From Eubacteriaceae bacterium (GTDB taxonomy: Bacteria > Bacillota > Clostridia > Eubacteriales > Eubacteriaceae), in assembly GCA_028705955.1 (NCBI GenBank), contig JAQWCN010000004.1, positions 1 to 41,165 of the forward strand: a stretch of DNA of 41,165 nucleotides. The letters run 5' to 3'. Shown piece by piece: positions 1-9,130 of the stretch. Numbering within the stretch: position 1 is the stretch's first letter; every line of letters starts with the position of its first letter. A program made the position numbers and the translations under genes. The notes beneath the pieces are model-generated. The model searched no databases. It had not been told where the DNA came from and was given only the letters and a program-made list of their open reading frames with translations.

Positions 1-163
1 CGCCAGCGTGGTCTCTGAACTGGGCTTCCCATTTACCCAAAGTGCTTAAACCAATTCCAAGGTTTTTAGCACATTCGGATTGGGTTAAATCGGGATGCTC
101 TTTACGATAGGTGATGGCGTCCAGCTTGAATTGTTTAGTGTGTTGTTTGTTCTTTCTTGGCAT
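1..163 (-). mobile_element. IS3-type transposase OrfA (helix-turn-helix), N-terminal 54 codons; truncated by window start
   Basis: Reverse complement of 1-163 translates as MPRKNKQHTKQFKLDAITYRKEHPDLTQSECAKNLGIGLSTLGKWEAQFRDHAG..., typical IS3/IS911 OrfA N-terminus; RBS-like gaggagg just upstream. Confidence 0.85.
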
Positions 164-216
164 AATGAGTTCCTCCTCTTGATATATTATACATTATTTT
201 AAGGGAATACCTCATT

Positions 217-399
217 TTGCTTTGTACTCATTATATGCTAACACTAAAAAGGGTACTTTTTCAATTAAAGCAAGATGGATATATAGCAGCTTCATTAGCG
301 GTTCACAAAGAAAAATATGCCGTAAAGATGTATGAAGATGTAGGATTTCATGTAATTGGTGAAAATGAAGAAGAGTATATAATGGTGTGTAAATTATAA
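217..399 (+). pseudogene. C-terminal remnant of a GNAT N-acetyltransferase
   Basis: Peptide GYIAASLAVHKEKYAVKMYEDVGFHVIGENEEEYIMVCKL resembles the GNAT C-terminal motif (SL.V...N.A..lYe..GF). The N-terminal half is missing and the reading frame runs into the IS end. Confidence 0.65.
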
Positions 400-808
400 A
401 TGATTTACGGTAAAAAGAATTACAGTATTTGAGCATAACACGAAGTTGATATATTCCCATAAACGTACTGGCACTAAAATCACTGATTTGACATTCACTC
501 ACTCATCTCAAGCCACGTGAAGAGTATAAGCTTGCTAACAATAACAAGTGAATGCAGTTCCGAAAATAATGAATGATGTCGATAAGAAAAAAAATGAAGC
601 AAAAATAACCGCAGTTGCGCAACACAGCAAGAACCTACAAACTACACTATAGTTTTAATCATTTGGTTTCTTTATAATAAGAATGATAGAAAATGGTGTG
701 GATTTTTTTGGGATGATCTTATCTGAATAAGGGTTTATATTCATTATATTACAAATTTAAATCATTGATACAAGTATACATATAAAAAAACAAAAAAAGA
801 GTTATAAT

Positions 809-1192
809 ATGATAAACAAAAAAGAAGATCGTTATGGCATCAATATTATCAAGTATTGTTCAAAACATGAACAATATATTATTAAAAAGTTAGAGGAAGG
901 GGATAATCCTCAAAAGTTGTTAAAGTGGCACGAAAAAAAATTGGCATGGATTCAATATGAAAGATTGATTCATCTCATTGTAATGGGAATGACAATGATG
1001 GCCTTTCTATTTACGCTGTTTATGTTTGTGTTTATGCAATATAATTTCTGGATAGGATGTTTGTTGCTTATTTTGCTTTTATTATTGGGAGCCTATATCA
1101 TTCATTATTTTAAATTAGAAAATACTGTTCAACATTGGTATACTATTGCAGAACGCTTAAAGGATATGAGTGATTTAAAAGAAAGACAGTAA
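809..1192 (+). CDS. Small hypothetical membrane protein (two predicted TM segments)
   Basis: 127-aa ORF with hydrophobic stretches LIHLIVMGMTMMAFLFTLFMFVFM and WIGCLLLILLLLLGAYII. Confidence 0.6.
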   Translation: MINKKEDRYGINIIKYCSKHEQYIIKKLEEGDNPQKLLKWHEKKLAWIQYERLIHLIVMGMTMMAFLFTLFMFVFMQYNFWIGCLLLILLLLLGAYIIHYFKLENTVQHWYTIAERLKDMSDLKERQ

Positions 1193-1205
1193 TAATGTAG
1201 AGAAA

Positions 1206-2075
1206 TTATAAATCACGCATCTCTTCGGGACGAAAAGGTAATTGCCCAGTCAAAGCTGCATCTAATTTTCTTATCATTTTTGGAATATCTGTATTCAAGG
1301 TTCCGGCTAAATTAACATAATTTGAGCTGTGATTTGCCCGAAAAATAGAACCATCACTATCAATATAAGATAGTAATAATCGTGTCTCAGATGCAATTTG
1401 AATGGGATTCATGAGATTAAAAATCCCTGATTGTACATCTTTATATAAAGAGGAACCGGGTTGTAGATTTAATGTTAAAAGACCAATATATTCTGGTTTC
1501 ATTGTTGAAAGAGCATAAGCGGTATGAATTGCGTGGGCCTTCCATTGAGAGGTTCCTCCTAAACCAGAGATAGCAGTAACAGATAATTTTATTCCAGATT
1601 TCCTGATTTTGTTTCCTGCGGTAATAATCTCATGGGCAGTGGCCCCTTTATTAATATGAGACAAAACTAAATCGTCACCTGATTCAAGACCCATATATAC
1701 CATTTTTAAATTTGAATGATTTAATTTTTTTAGATCAGTTTCAGATTTGTTTTTAATACTTCGGGGTGATGCGTAGCAGGTAATACTCGTACATTCAGGA
1801 TATAATTGTTTGATGATATCTAAGATGATTATTAAGTCATCGGTTTTAATAACTAAGGCATCACCATCAGCTAAAAATATTTTAGGAACATAAGAAGTTA
1901 ATATTCGCATTTCTTTTAAATCTTTTACAATGTCATCGACAGGACGTATAAAAAAAGCCTTTTGTTTATACATTGAACAAAAACGGCAATGATTGTGACT
2001 GCATCCAACTGTTGCCTGAATGATAAGACTAGAAGCTTCACTTGGTGGGCGCCAAACTTGGCCAATATAATTCAT
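1206..2075 (-). CDS. Radical SAM protein
   Basis: GCSHNHCRFCSMYKQ Cys cluster near N-terminus plus Elp3/HemN-like core (LADGDALVI, YMGLESGDD, SVTAISGLGG). Confidence 0.85.
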   Translation of the reverse strand: MNYIGQVWRPPSEASSLIIQATVGCSHNHCRFCSMYKQKAFFIRPVDDIVKDLKEMRILTSYVPKIFLADGDALVIKTDDLIIILDIIKQLYPECTSITCYASPRSIKNKSETDLKKLNHSNLKMVYMGLESGDDLVLSHINKGATAHEIITAGNKIRKSGIKLSVTAISGLGGTSQWKAHAIHTAYALSTMKPEYIGLLTLNLQPGSSLYKDVQSGIFNLMNPIQIASETRLLLSYIDSDGSIFRANHSSNYVNLAGTLNTDIPKMIRKLDAALTGQLPFRPEEMRDL

Positions 2076-2226
2076 ACATACCTCCTTTATTTATAGTATA
2101 ACATAGTGAAAGCTTATAGAAAAAATGCATAGCGAAATTATTTTAAATAAAATGATTGACATTAATGCGAATCAAATTTTTAATCAATAGAAAAGCATTA
2201 TTACTTTAAGAGTATTCTAAGAAAAA

Positions 2227-2254
2227 TTGACTTTATAAAATAACCATTTATAAT
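2227..2254 (+). promoter_or_regulatory. SigA-type promoter for the secreted Ig-like protein
   Basis: TTGACT (2227-2232), 16 bp, TATAAT (2249-2254). Confidence 0.6.
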
Positions 2255-2297
2255 AGAATATATATACGTTAAATAATACGGAAAAGGAGTAAAAATA

Positions 2298-3800
2298 ATG
2301 AACAAACAAAATATTTTAAAATATGAGAGTCATTTTGTACTTATCATGATTGCAATAGGCTTATTATGTTTTTTTAGTTCTCCTCATGCCTTGGCAACAG
2401 AAAATCAATCTTCGGAAGGGACATCCAATGAGGCGATTGCGATCGTTGATCAGCCTATTAGTCAACAAGTTCAACTTAATGGCTCAGTCACTTATCAAGT
2501 AACAATTAGTGATTCTGAAAAACCAGTGACATTTCAATGGTATAGTATTAAAGATGAAAATTCTGCTCCAACAGCTATTGAAGGTCAAACTGATCAAACA
2601 TTAGTCATTAATAATGTAACTGAAGATATGAACAATAGTCAGTATTATTGCTTGGTTCAATCCAATTCACAATTGGTTTATTCTGAAATGGCTTCTTTGG
2701 AAGTTGTAAATAACGAATTAACGGCAGAACAACAGGAATTTCAAGTTGAGGCTAAAGTAGATGATGCAACAATGGGAAGCGTAACGCCATCAATGCAGAC
2801 TGTTCCTGCTGGACAGGATATTTCTATTACTGCAACGCCAACAAATGGTTATGGTTTTGACCATTGGATAATTAATGGTGAAGTAAGCAATAATAAAGAT
2901 AATGTTCTAACTATTACATCAATTAATTCGGATACATCGGTAATGGCTGTTTTTAAGAAAATTGATAAACCAACTATTCAGACAGATGTTTTACCTGGAG
3001 GAAGGACGGGGGTTTATTATTGTGAAAAGATTGAAGCCAGTGGTTCTGAACCCATTGAATGGCAATTAACGGGGAATATTCCTGAAGGATGGTCAATTGA
3101 TTCACAATCAGGACTATTAGAATGCACAAGTCCATTAACCGGAAATATTAATCTTGTTATCCAGGCAAGGAATTCTGCAGGTGTGATCTCCAGAAATTAC
3201 ACGGTTTCTATTCAAGATACTAAAGATCCAATTGAACCGGTTGTTGACCATTATAATGATACATCCGTTGAATTGATGACAGCCAGTGATCAAGAATATA
3301 GCATTGATAATGGGTTAACATGGCAAAGTAATGGATTCTTTTCAAGTTTGCAACCAAATACAGATTATTCTATTCTAACCCGAATTGTTGGAGAAACAGA
3401 TGTTATATCAGTTAGCGTTAAAACGAAAATATCTTCTCCAAGTGCGCCAAATGCTCCGGAATTATCTAGCGTGAGTAATACAAGTTTAGCTATTAATACA
3501 GTTACGGGCCAAGAATACAGTATCGATGATGGAAAGACATGGCAAAGTAATGGATTGTTTACTAACCTAAAACAGAATACAGAATATCAAATTATTACGA
3601 GAACGGTAGAAACAAGTAGTGTAGTTGCGGGGCAACCATCATCACCATTGAAGGCTAAGACTTCTAATGGATCTGTCGATACAGTAATAAATAATGATAC
3701 TTTTTCAGATGGAACACCACAAACATTATGGGATGATCTTGTTGGAAATGTAAGTCAAATGTATCAACACGTTGTCCAATTTATTGCACAGATTATTTAG
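2298..3800 (+). CDS. Secreted multidomain protein: signal peptide, Ig-like domain, InlB_B/'bacterial repeat' domain, putative Ig (He_PIG-like) domain, two YSIDxGxTWQSNG modules
   Basis: N-terminal hydrophobic signal ending ALATE; VTPSMQTVPAGQDISITATPTNGYGFDHWIING...; IPEGWSIDSQSGLLECT; duplicated QEYSIDNGLTWQSNGFF / QEYSIDDGKTWQSNGLF. Confidence 0.8.
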   Translation: MNKQNILKYESHFVLIMIAIGLLCFFSSPHALATENQSSEGTSNEAIAIVDQPISQQVQLNGSVTYQVTISDSEKPVTFQWYSIKDENSAPTAIEGQTDQTLVINNVTEDMNNSQYYCLVQSNSQLVYSEMASLEVVNNELTAEQQEFQVEAKVDDATMGSVTPSMQTVPAGQDISITATPTNGYGFDHWIINGEVSNNKDNVLTITSINSDTSVMAVFKKIDKPTIQTDVLPGGRTGVYYCEKIEASGSEPIEWQLTGNIPEGWSIDSQSGLLECTSPLTGNINLVIQARNSAGVISRNYTVSIQDTKDPIEPVVDHYNDTSVELMTASDQEYSIDNGLTWQSNGFFSSLQPNTDYSILTRIVGETDVISVSVKTKISSPSAPNAPELSSVSNTSLAINTVTGQEYSIDDGKTWQSNGLFTNLKQNTEYQIITRTVETSSVVAGQPSSPLKAKTSNGSVDTVINNDTFSDGTPQTLWDDLVGNVSQMYQHVVQFIAQII

Positions 3801-3821
3801 CCGGTATAACCGGTTTTTTTT
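3801..3821 (+). terminator. Rho-independent terminator
   Basis: ccggt-ata-accgg stem followed by tttttttt. Confidence 0.7.
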
Positions 3822-3851
3822 ACATAAAAAAGGAGAGCCATAAGTATTTCC

Positions 3852-3880
3852 TTGCACAATTAAATCCTTTTTGATACTAT
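3852..3880 (+). promoter_or_regulatory. SigA-type promoter for proB
   Basis: TTGCAC (3852-3857), 17 bp, TACTAT (3875-3880). Its position argues the true start is ATG 3922 rather than the ORF-track start 3871. Confidence 0.55.
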
Positions 3881-3921
3881 ATGATACAAAGCGAAAAGAA
3901 GGAGAGGCTTTAAAAAGAGGC

Positions 3922-4746
3922 ATGCGAAATGAATTAAAAGAAGCAAAAATAATTGTGGTTAAAATGGGTACAACTTCGCTGACGCATGATAATGGCATAA
4001 TTAATTTAAGAAAATTGGATCAGTTAGCAAGAATATTAACAGATTTAGAAAACAGTGGTTATCGAATTGTTTTAGTCTCTTCAGGAGCAATTGGCTGTGG
4101 AATGCATCGTTTGAATATGATGTCCCGTCCGGTCACTTTGGAAGGAAAACAGGTGACAGCAGCCGTAGGACAAGGATTGTTGATGGAATTGTATCATCGA
4201 TTTTTCGATAGTTATCATCAAAATATTGGTCAAATTTTGCTAACGAAAGATGTTTTTTATCACGAAATCAAAAGAAATAATGCAAAGAATACATTTTGTG
4301 CACTATTAGAGCGGGAAATAATACCTGTTGTTAATGAAAATGACTGTATTTCAACAGATGAAATTGAAGAAGAGTGTTTTGGGGATAATGATATTTTATC
4401 AGCAATGACAGCAAATTTGATTGGAGCCCAAGCCTTAATTATTCTGTCGGACGTTGAAGGGCTTTTCAATGAAGATCCATCAAAAAATGACAATGCTGTT
4501 TTAATTCCTTTGGTTAAAACAGTTACATCAGCGATTATGAAAAATGGGGGGTCTTCTGGATCTGGATTGGGGACTGGTGGAATGGCAACTAAATTAGGAG
4601 CAGCAAAATATGCAACAGAACACGGTATTAATACAGTGGTTGCTTCAGGTGATTGTGTCGATAATTTATATCACATCATGGATGGCGAAGAGATTGGTAC
4701 CTTATTTTTAAGACAGAATGAAAAGTTAGGAGACGGAAAATGTTAA
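3922..4746 (+). CDS. proB: Glutamate 5-kinase (short form without PUA domain)
   Basis: IIVVKMGTTSLTHDNG..., VLVSSGAIGCGM, QVTAAVGQGLLM, NENDCIS, FGDNDILSAMTANLIGA, LILSDVEGLFNEDP, GTGGMATKLGAAKYA. Confidence 0.9.
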   Translation: MRNELKEAKIIVVKMGTTSLTHDNGIINLRKLDQLARILTDLENSGYRIVLVSSGAIGCGMHRLNMMSRPVTLEGKQVTAAVGQGLLMELYHRFFDSYHQNIGQILLTKDVFYHEIKRNNAKNTFCALLEREIIPVVNENDCISTDEIEEECFGDNDILSAMTANLIGAQALIILSDVEGLFNEDPSKNDNAVLIPLVKTVTSAIMKNGGSSGSGLGTGGMATKLGAAKYATEHGINTVVASGDCVDNLYHIMDGEEIGTLFLRQNEKLGDGKC

Positions 4747-4895
4747 AAAAAATAATCGCTTGTATGGGAACTATTTTTATTGGGATTGCAACTGGATTTA
4801 GTATTGTCTATCTTTATGAAAAAAGAAATGAAAAGAAAATGGGTGGAAAATTAATGCGGGTTAACTATCGATTTACTAAAGATTTTGATGACTAA
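4740..4895 (+). CDS. 51-aa single-TM micro-protein (not in ORF track)
   Basis: Translation MLKKIIACMGTIFIGIATGFSIVYLYEKRNEKKMGGKLMRVNYRFTKDFDD*. Start ATG overlaps the proB stop; end overlaps the start of the glycosyltransferase. Confidence 0.6.
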   Translation: MLKKIIACMGTIFIGIATGFSIVYLYEKRNEKKMGGKLMRVNYRFTKDFDD

Positions 4896-6072
4896 GCCAA
4901 AAGATGTTATTTTGATTTTTTCGGCATCAACGGGTGGGGGACATAATGCGGCAGCAAAGTCATTGCAAAAGGGACTTATGGAACGAAATTATGATGCCAA
5001 AGTTATTGATGCTTTTGCAGAAAGTTCACCAGCTTTAAATCGACTTTTGACACATGGATATAAAAATCTTGTAGAAAATCTTCCGAAATTGTATCATACA
5101 TTTTATTTTAAATTTGATAAGATGACTAAAAATCAACAGATGTTTTTCAATATTATTACAAGAATTATGAATCCAGAAATTTTACCAATGATTTATGAGG
5201 AAAAGCCTGTTCTCTTAGTCTCTACACACCCTTTTGTGACTAATAAGTTGGGAACGCTGAAAAAAAATGGTGCTTTTGATATCCCTATTTTATCTTTTGT
5301 CACTGATTATAAAATTCATGGATTTTATATTAATCCGATTATAGATGCATATGTAGTTGGAAGCCAATATACAAAGGACGATATGATTCGACGTGGTGTA
5401 CCTGAAAATATTATTTACCCTTTTGGTATTCCGGTAAGAGAATCGTTTATTGAGGAAACAAAAAGTCCCGAAATAATTGATAAAACTGTCCGCGGAACGA
5501 TATTAATGATGGCTGGAAGCTTGGGATGTAATCAAATGGAAAAAGCTTTCGTTGCTGTTATGAAAGCAGAACAAAAATTAAAAATTATTGTTGTTTGTGG
5601 GAATAATAAATCTATGGAACGGGATTTGACGTTTTTAAAGAAAGTTTATAAAACTAATTCAAAAAATGTAGAAATTCACGGATTTGTCAATAATATTCCT
5701 ACACTTATGGATGAATCTGATGTTATTATTTCAAAACCAGGTGGTTTGACAACGACAGAGGCAATGATCAAAGGAATTCCAATGTTAATTCCATATTATT
5801 ATCCTGGTCAGGAAGAGGAAAATGTTGATTTCCTTGTTGAATCTGGAATGGGAATAAAAATTGATCGAATAAAAGATCTTACTTCAATGGTTGATTTCCT
5901 AATTGAAAATAAATACATTATTCAAGAAATGTCTGAGAATATGACGGAAGAAGCCCAAAAATTGTCTAGTATTTCTACTCTGGATCTATGTGAAAATTTG
6001 ATTTCAAATTATAAAAAATCTGGAGGAAATAAAATAAAGCAGGAGGTTCCGCTTTACAAAGTTTTTGATTAA
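4885..6072 (+). CDS. MGDG synthase / UgtP-like processive diacylglycerol glycosyltransferase
   Basis: FSASTGGGHNAAAKSL N-terminal motif, VSTHPFVTNKLG, FGIPV, SKPGGLTTTEAMIKGIPMLIPYYYPGQEEENVDFL. Confidence 0.85.
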   Translation: MMTKPKDVILIFSASTGGGHNAAAKSLQKGLMERNYDAKVIDAFAESSPALNRLLTHGYKNLVENLPKLYHTFYFKFDKMTKNQQMFFNIITRIMNPEILPMIYEEKPVLLVSTHPFVTNKLGTLKKNGAFDIPILSFVTDYKIHGFYINPIIDAYVVGSQYTKDDMIRRGVPENIIYPFGIPVRESFIEETKSPEIIDKTVRGTILMMAGSLGCNQMEKAFVAVMKAEQKLKIIVVCGNNKSMERDLTFLKKVYKTNSKNVEIHGFVNNIPTLMDESDVIISKPGGLTTTEAMIKGIPMLIPYYYPGQEEENVDFLVESGMGIKIDRIKDLTSMVDFLIENKYIIQEMSENMTEEAQKLSSISTLDLCENLISNYKKSGGNKIKQEVPLYKVFD

Positions 6073-6081
6073 TGGTATGAT
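6053..6081 (+). promoter_or_regulatory. rpsO promoter (inside 3' end of the upstream gene)
   Basis: TTTACA (6053-6058), 17 bp, TATGAT (6076-6081) with upstream TGg (extended -10). Confidence 0.6.
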
Positions 6082-6087
6082 TTTAAA

Positions 6088-6150
6088 AATAGCCTATTCT
6101 TGGATACTCGTATCTCCGACAGGTTTCTATGAGTAGGGTGTAATTTTTTT
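6088..6150 (+). ncRNA. Putative rpsO (S15) autoregulatory leader structure
   Basis: AGCCTATTCTTGGATACTCGTATCTCCGACAGGTTTCTATGAGTAGGG can form ACTCGT/ATGAGT and CCT/AGG helices around an internal CTCCGACAGG element, between the rpsO promoter and its RBS. Confidence 0.55.
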
Positions 6151-6166
6151 TAAAGGAGAATTATAA

Positions 6167-6433
6167 ATGATTTCTAAAGAACAAAAAGAAAAAATTGTCA
6201 ATGAATATGGAACACATGATGGGGATACAGGATCTCCGGAAGTTCAAGTTGCATTATTAACGGCGAGAATCAATGATTTGAATGCACATTTTGAAATTCA
6301 TAAAAAGGACTTTCATTCGAGAAGAGGACTTCTTAAAATGGTCGGTCAAAGGAGAAATCTGTTAGCCTATCTAAAGAAAAAAGATATTTCCCGTTATCGT
6401 GATTTGATTGCAAAACTTGGCTTAAGAAAATAA
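6167..6433 (+). CDS. rpsO: 30S ribosomal protein S15
   Basis: [35 protein letters not shown]..., canonical S15. Confidence 0.98.
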   Translation: MISKEQKEKIVNEYGTHDGDTGSPEVQVALLTARINDLNAHFEIHKKDFHSRRGLLKMVGQRRNLLAYLKKKDISRYRDLIAKLGLRK

Positions 6434-6440
6434 TGTTATA

Positions 6441-6465
6441 GGCGGATTTTTTTCCGCCTTTTTTG
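6441..6465 (+). terminator. rpsO terminator
   Basis: ggcgga-ttttttt-tccgcc followed by ttttttg. Confidence 0.8.
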
Positions 6466-6509
6466 TATTTTAGGGTCTTAATGAAATATTGAGACGATAA
6501 GGAGGTATT

Positions 6510-8585
6510 ATGAAAATATTTGAAACAGAGATTGCTGGTAGACCTTTAAAAGTTGAAATTGGAGAGGTTGCTCAATTAACAAAAGGATCTGCAATGGTTC
6601 GATATGGGGATACCAGTGTTTTATGCATTGTGTCTGTTTCTAAAAGGCCAAGAGATGGGATGGATTTTTTCCCATTATCTGTAGACTATGAAGAAAAACA
6701 ATATGCCGTTGGAAAAATTCCGGGTGGTTTTTTAAAGAGAGAGGGACGTCCTTCTGAAAAGGCAATATTGAACTCTCGCTTGATTGACCGTCCAATTCGT
6801 CCTCTATTTCCCAAGGGATTTAGAAATGATGTTCAGGTTGTCACTACTGTTATGTCTGTGGAACAGGATAATGCGCCAGAAATTGTTGCTATGCTTGGTT
6901 CGTCTATCGTATTATCGATTTCGGATCTTCCTTTTGCAGGACCAACAGCATCTGTTCAAGTTGGTTTAATTGATGGCGAATTTATCTTAAATCCAACGGA
7001 GGAACAACGTCAGGATTCAGACATGCATTTAACCGTATCAGGGACAAAAGAAGCAGTCATGATGGTTGAAGCAGGTGCCAACGAAGTTTCGGAAGAAACG
7101 ATGCTTGATGCTATTTTATATGCGCATGAAGAAATTAAAAAAATTATCATTTTTATAGAAGGTATTGTTGATGAGGTGGGACAGAAAAAGGCAGATTACA
7201 AATTGTACTTACCTTCAGAAGCAATGACTTCAGAAATCGAAAAGTATGTTGGCAATAAAATGCATGATGCAGTTCAAAAACCGGATAAAGACGATCGCTT
7301 GAATGCAATGAATTCATTGATCGAAGATACAACAGAAATTTTTCTTGAAAAATACCCAGACAACGAAGCTGATATTAGTACGGTATTAAATGCTATGAAA
7401 AAGAAAGAAGTTCGTAGTTTAATTCTTAATAATCATATTCGTCCTGATAATCGAAAAATGACAGAAGTCCGTCCAATAACGGCTAAAATAGACTATTTAC
7501 CCCGAGTTCATGGTTCTGGTCTATTTACAAGAGGTCAGACCCAAGTGTGTTCTGTTGTCACATTAGGGGTTTTGAAGGATGCGCAAATTATTGATGGTTT
7601 GGGGACAGAAACTGAAAAAAGATATATGCATCAATATAACTTCCCGAGTTATTCAGTTGGGGAAACAAGACCGATGCGAGGTCCTGGACGTCGGGAAATT
7701 GGTCACGGCGCATTAGCAGAACGGGCATTATTACCGGTTATTCCTTCTGAAGAAGAGTTTCCTTATGCAATTCGAGTGGTTTCTGAAGTGCTCAGTTCAA
7801 ATGGTTCAACTTCTCAGGCTTCTGTTTGTGGCAGTAGTTTAGCGTTAATGGCGGCAGGGGTTCCCATTAAAAAAGCAGTTGCCGGTTGTGCAATGGGGTT
7901 AATCAAAGAAGGAAATCAGTTGGCGATTTTAACTGATATTCAAGGAATGGAGGATTTCCTTGGAGATATGGATTTTAAAGTTGCTGGAACAAAAGACGGC
8001 ATTACAGCTATTCAGATGGATATAAAAATACATGGTATTGATAGAGAAATTCTGACAAAGGCTTTAAAACAAGCAAAAGAAGGCCGGATGCATATTATGG
8101 GAATCATGAACGATACCATTTCTGAGCCACGAAAAGAGTTGTCTGCTTATGCACCAAGGATCATTACGATTCATATTAATCCGGAAAAAATACGTGATGT
8201 GATTGGAAAAGGTGGCGAAGTGATTAATGGGATCATTGATACTACAGGTGTTACCATTGACATTGATGATGATGGAACGGTATTTATTGCATCAACGGAT
8301 GGCGATTCGGCCCAACAAGCTATAGATATGATTAATAACATTGTCCGGGAAGTAGAAGTTGGAGAAATTGTAACGGGTAAAGTCGTCCGGATTATGAAAT
8401 TTGGAGCTTTTGTTGATATTCCTGGCTCTAAAGATGGTTTAATTCATATTTCAAAATTGGATAATCACAGGGTTGAAAAAGTTGAAGATGTTGTTAATAT
8501 TGGAGATGAAGTCACGGTAAAGGTCATTGAAATTGATGATCAAGGTCGCATTAATTTATCTAGGAAAGCCTGTTTGCCTAAGTAA
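6510..8585 (+). CDS. pnp: Polyribonucleotide nucleotidyltransferase (PNPase)
   Basis: Two RNase PH domains, KH ([15 protein letters not shown]) and S1 ([31 protein letters not shown]); downstream of rpsO. Confidence 0.98.
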   Translation: MKIFETEIAGRPLKVEIGEVAQLTKGSAMVRYGDTSVLCIVSVSKRPRDGMDFFPLSVDYEEKQYAVGKIPGGFLKREGRPSEKAILNSRLIDRPIRPLFPKGFRNDVQVVTTVMSVEQDNAPEIVAMLGSSIVLSISDLPFAGPTASVQVGLIDGEFILNPTEEQRQDSDMHLTVSGTKEAVMMVEAGANEVSEETMLDAILYAHEEIKKIIIFIEGIVDEVGQKKADYKLYLPSEAMTSEIEKYVGNKMHDAVQKPDKDDRLNAMNSLIEDTTEIFLEKYPDNEADISTVLNAMKKKEVRSLILNNHIRPDNRKMTEVRPITAKIDYLPRVHGSGLFTRGQTQVCSVVTLGVLKDAQIIDGLGTETEKRYMHQYNFPSYSVGETRPMRGPGRREIGHGALAERALLPVIPSEEEFPYAIRVVSEVLSSNGSTSQASVCGSSLALMAAGVPIKKAVAGCAMGLIKEGNQLAILTDIQGMEDFLGDMDFKVAGTKDGITAIQMDIKIHGIDREILTKALKQAKEGRMHIMGIMNDTISEPRKELSAYAPRIITIHINPEKIRDVIGKGGEVINGIIDTTGVTIDIDDDGTVFIASTDGDSAQQAIDMINNIVREVEVGEIVTGKVVRIMKFGAFVDIPGSKDGLIHISKLDNHRVEKVEDVVNIGDEVTVKVIEIDDQGRINLSRKACLPK

Positions 8586-8614
8586 AAATAAGGTTAAAAA
8601 GATATAATAATACA

Positions 8615-9058
8615 ATGAAGATAAAAATGGTAAATAAATCCGGTTTCCCGCTTCCGGAATATCAATCTAAAGAGGCTGCTGGCATTGATTTGCGGGCAGC
8701 CATTTCCAAATCCATTACTTTTAAACCGCATAAAGTATATCAGATTCCAACAGGAATTTTTCTTGAGATTCCTCCAGGATTCGAAGGACAGATTAGAGCT
8801 AGAAGTGGATTAGCTTTAAGACATGGAATTACATTGGTTAACGGTATTGGAACAATCGATTCAGATTATCGTGGAGAGATTTGTGTGATTATGATGAATC
8901 TTCTTAATCAGGATTATACAATTGAACCAGGGGACCGGATTGCTCAACTGGTCTTTTCAAAGATTTATCAAGCTGAAATTATTGAAGTAAGCATGGTATC
9001 AAGTTTAAAAAAGACTGATCGTGAAGATGGTGGATTTGGCCATAGCGGTCGAAAATAA
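8615..9058 (+). CDS. dut: dUTP diphosphatase
   Basis: AAGIDLRA, RSGLALRHGI, GTIDSDYRGEI, RIAQLVF, REDGGFGHSGRK: five dUTPase motifs. Confidence 0.97.
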   Translation: MKIKMVNKSGFPLPEYQSKEAAGIDLRAAISKSITFKPHKVYQIPTGIFLEIPPGFEGQIRARSGLALRHGITLVNGIGTIDSDYRGEICVIMMNLLNQDYTIEPGDRIAQLVFSKIYQAEIIEVSMVSSLKKTDREDGGFGHSGRK

Positions 9059-9081
9059 TAATTAGTAGTATTGATTAGTTA

Positions 9082-9106
9082 GGGACCCAATTTGGAGTCC
9101 TTTTTT
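9082..9106 (+). terminator. dut terminator
   Basis: gggacccaatttggagtcctttttt imperfect hairpin plus T tract. Confidence 0.65.
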
Positions 9107-9130
9107 ATAATAAAATAGGTGGTGATTGAG

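Noticed and set aside
212-502. 96-aa minus-strand ORF
   Set aside because: Spans the IS/GNAT boundary antisense to the GNAT remnant; composition looks random.
400-808. Possible further IS or gene remnant in the noncoding stretch
   Set aside because: Short frames with stops; no recognisable family motif.
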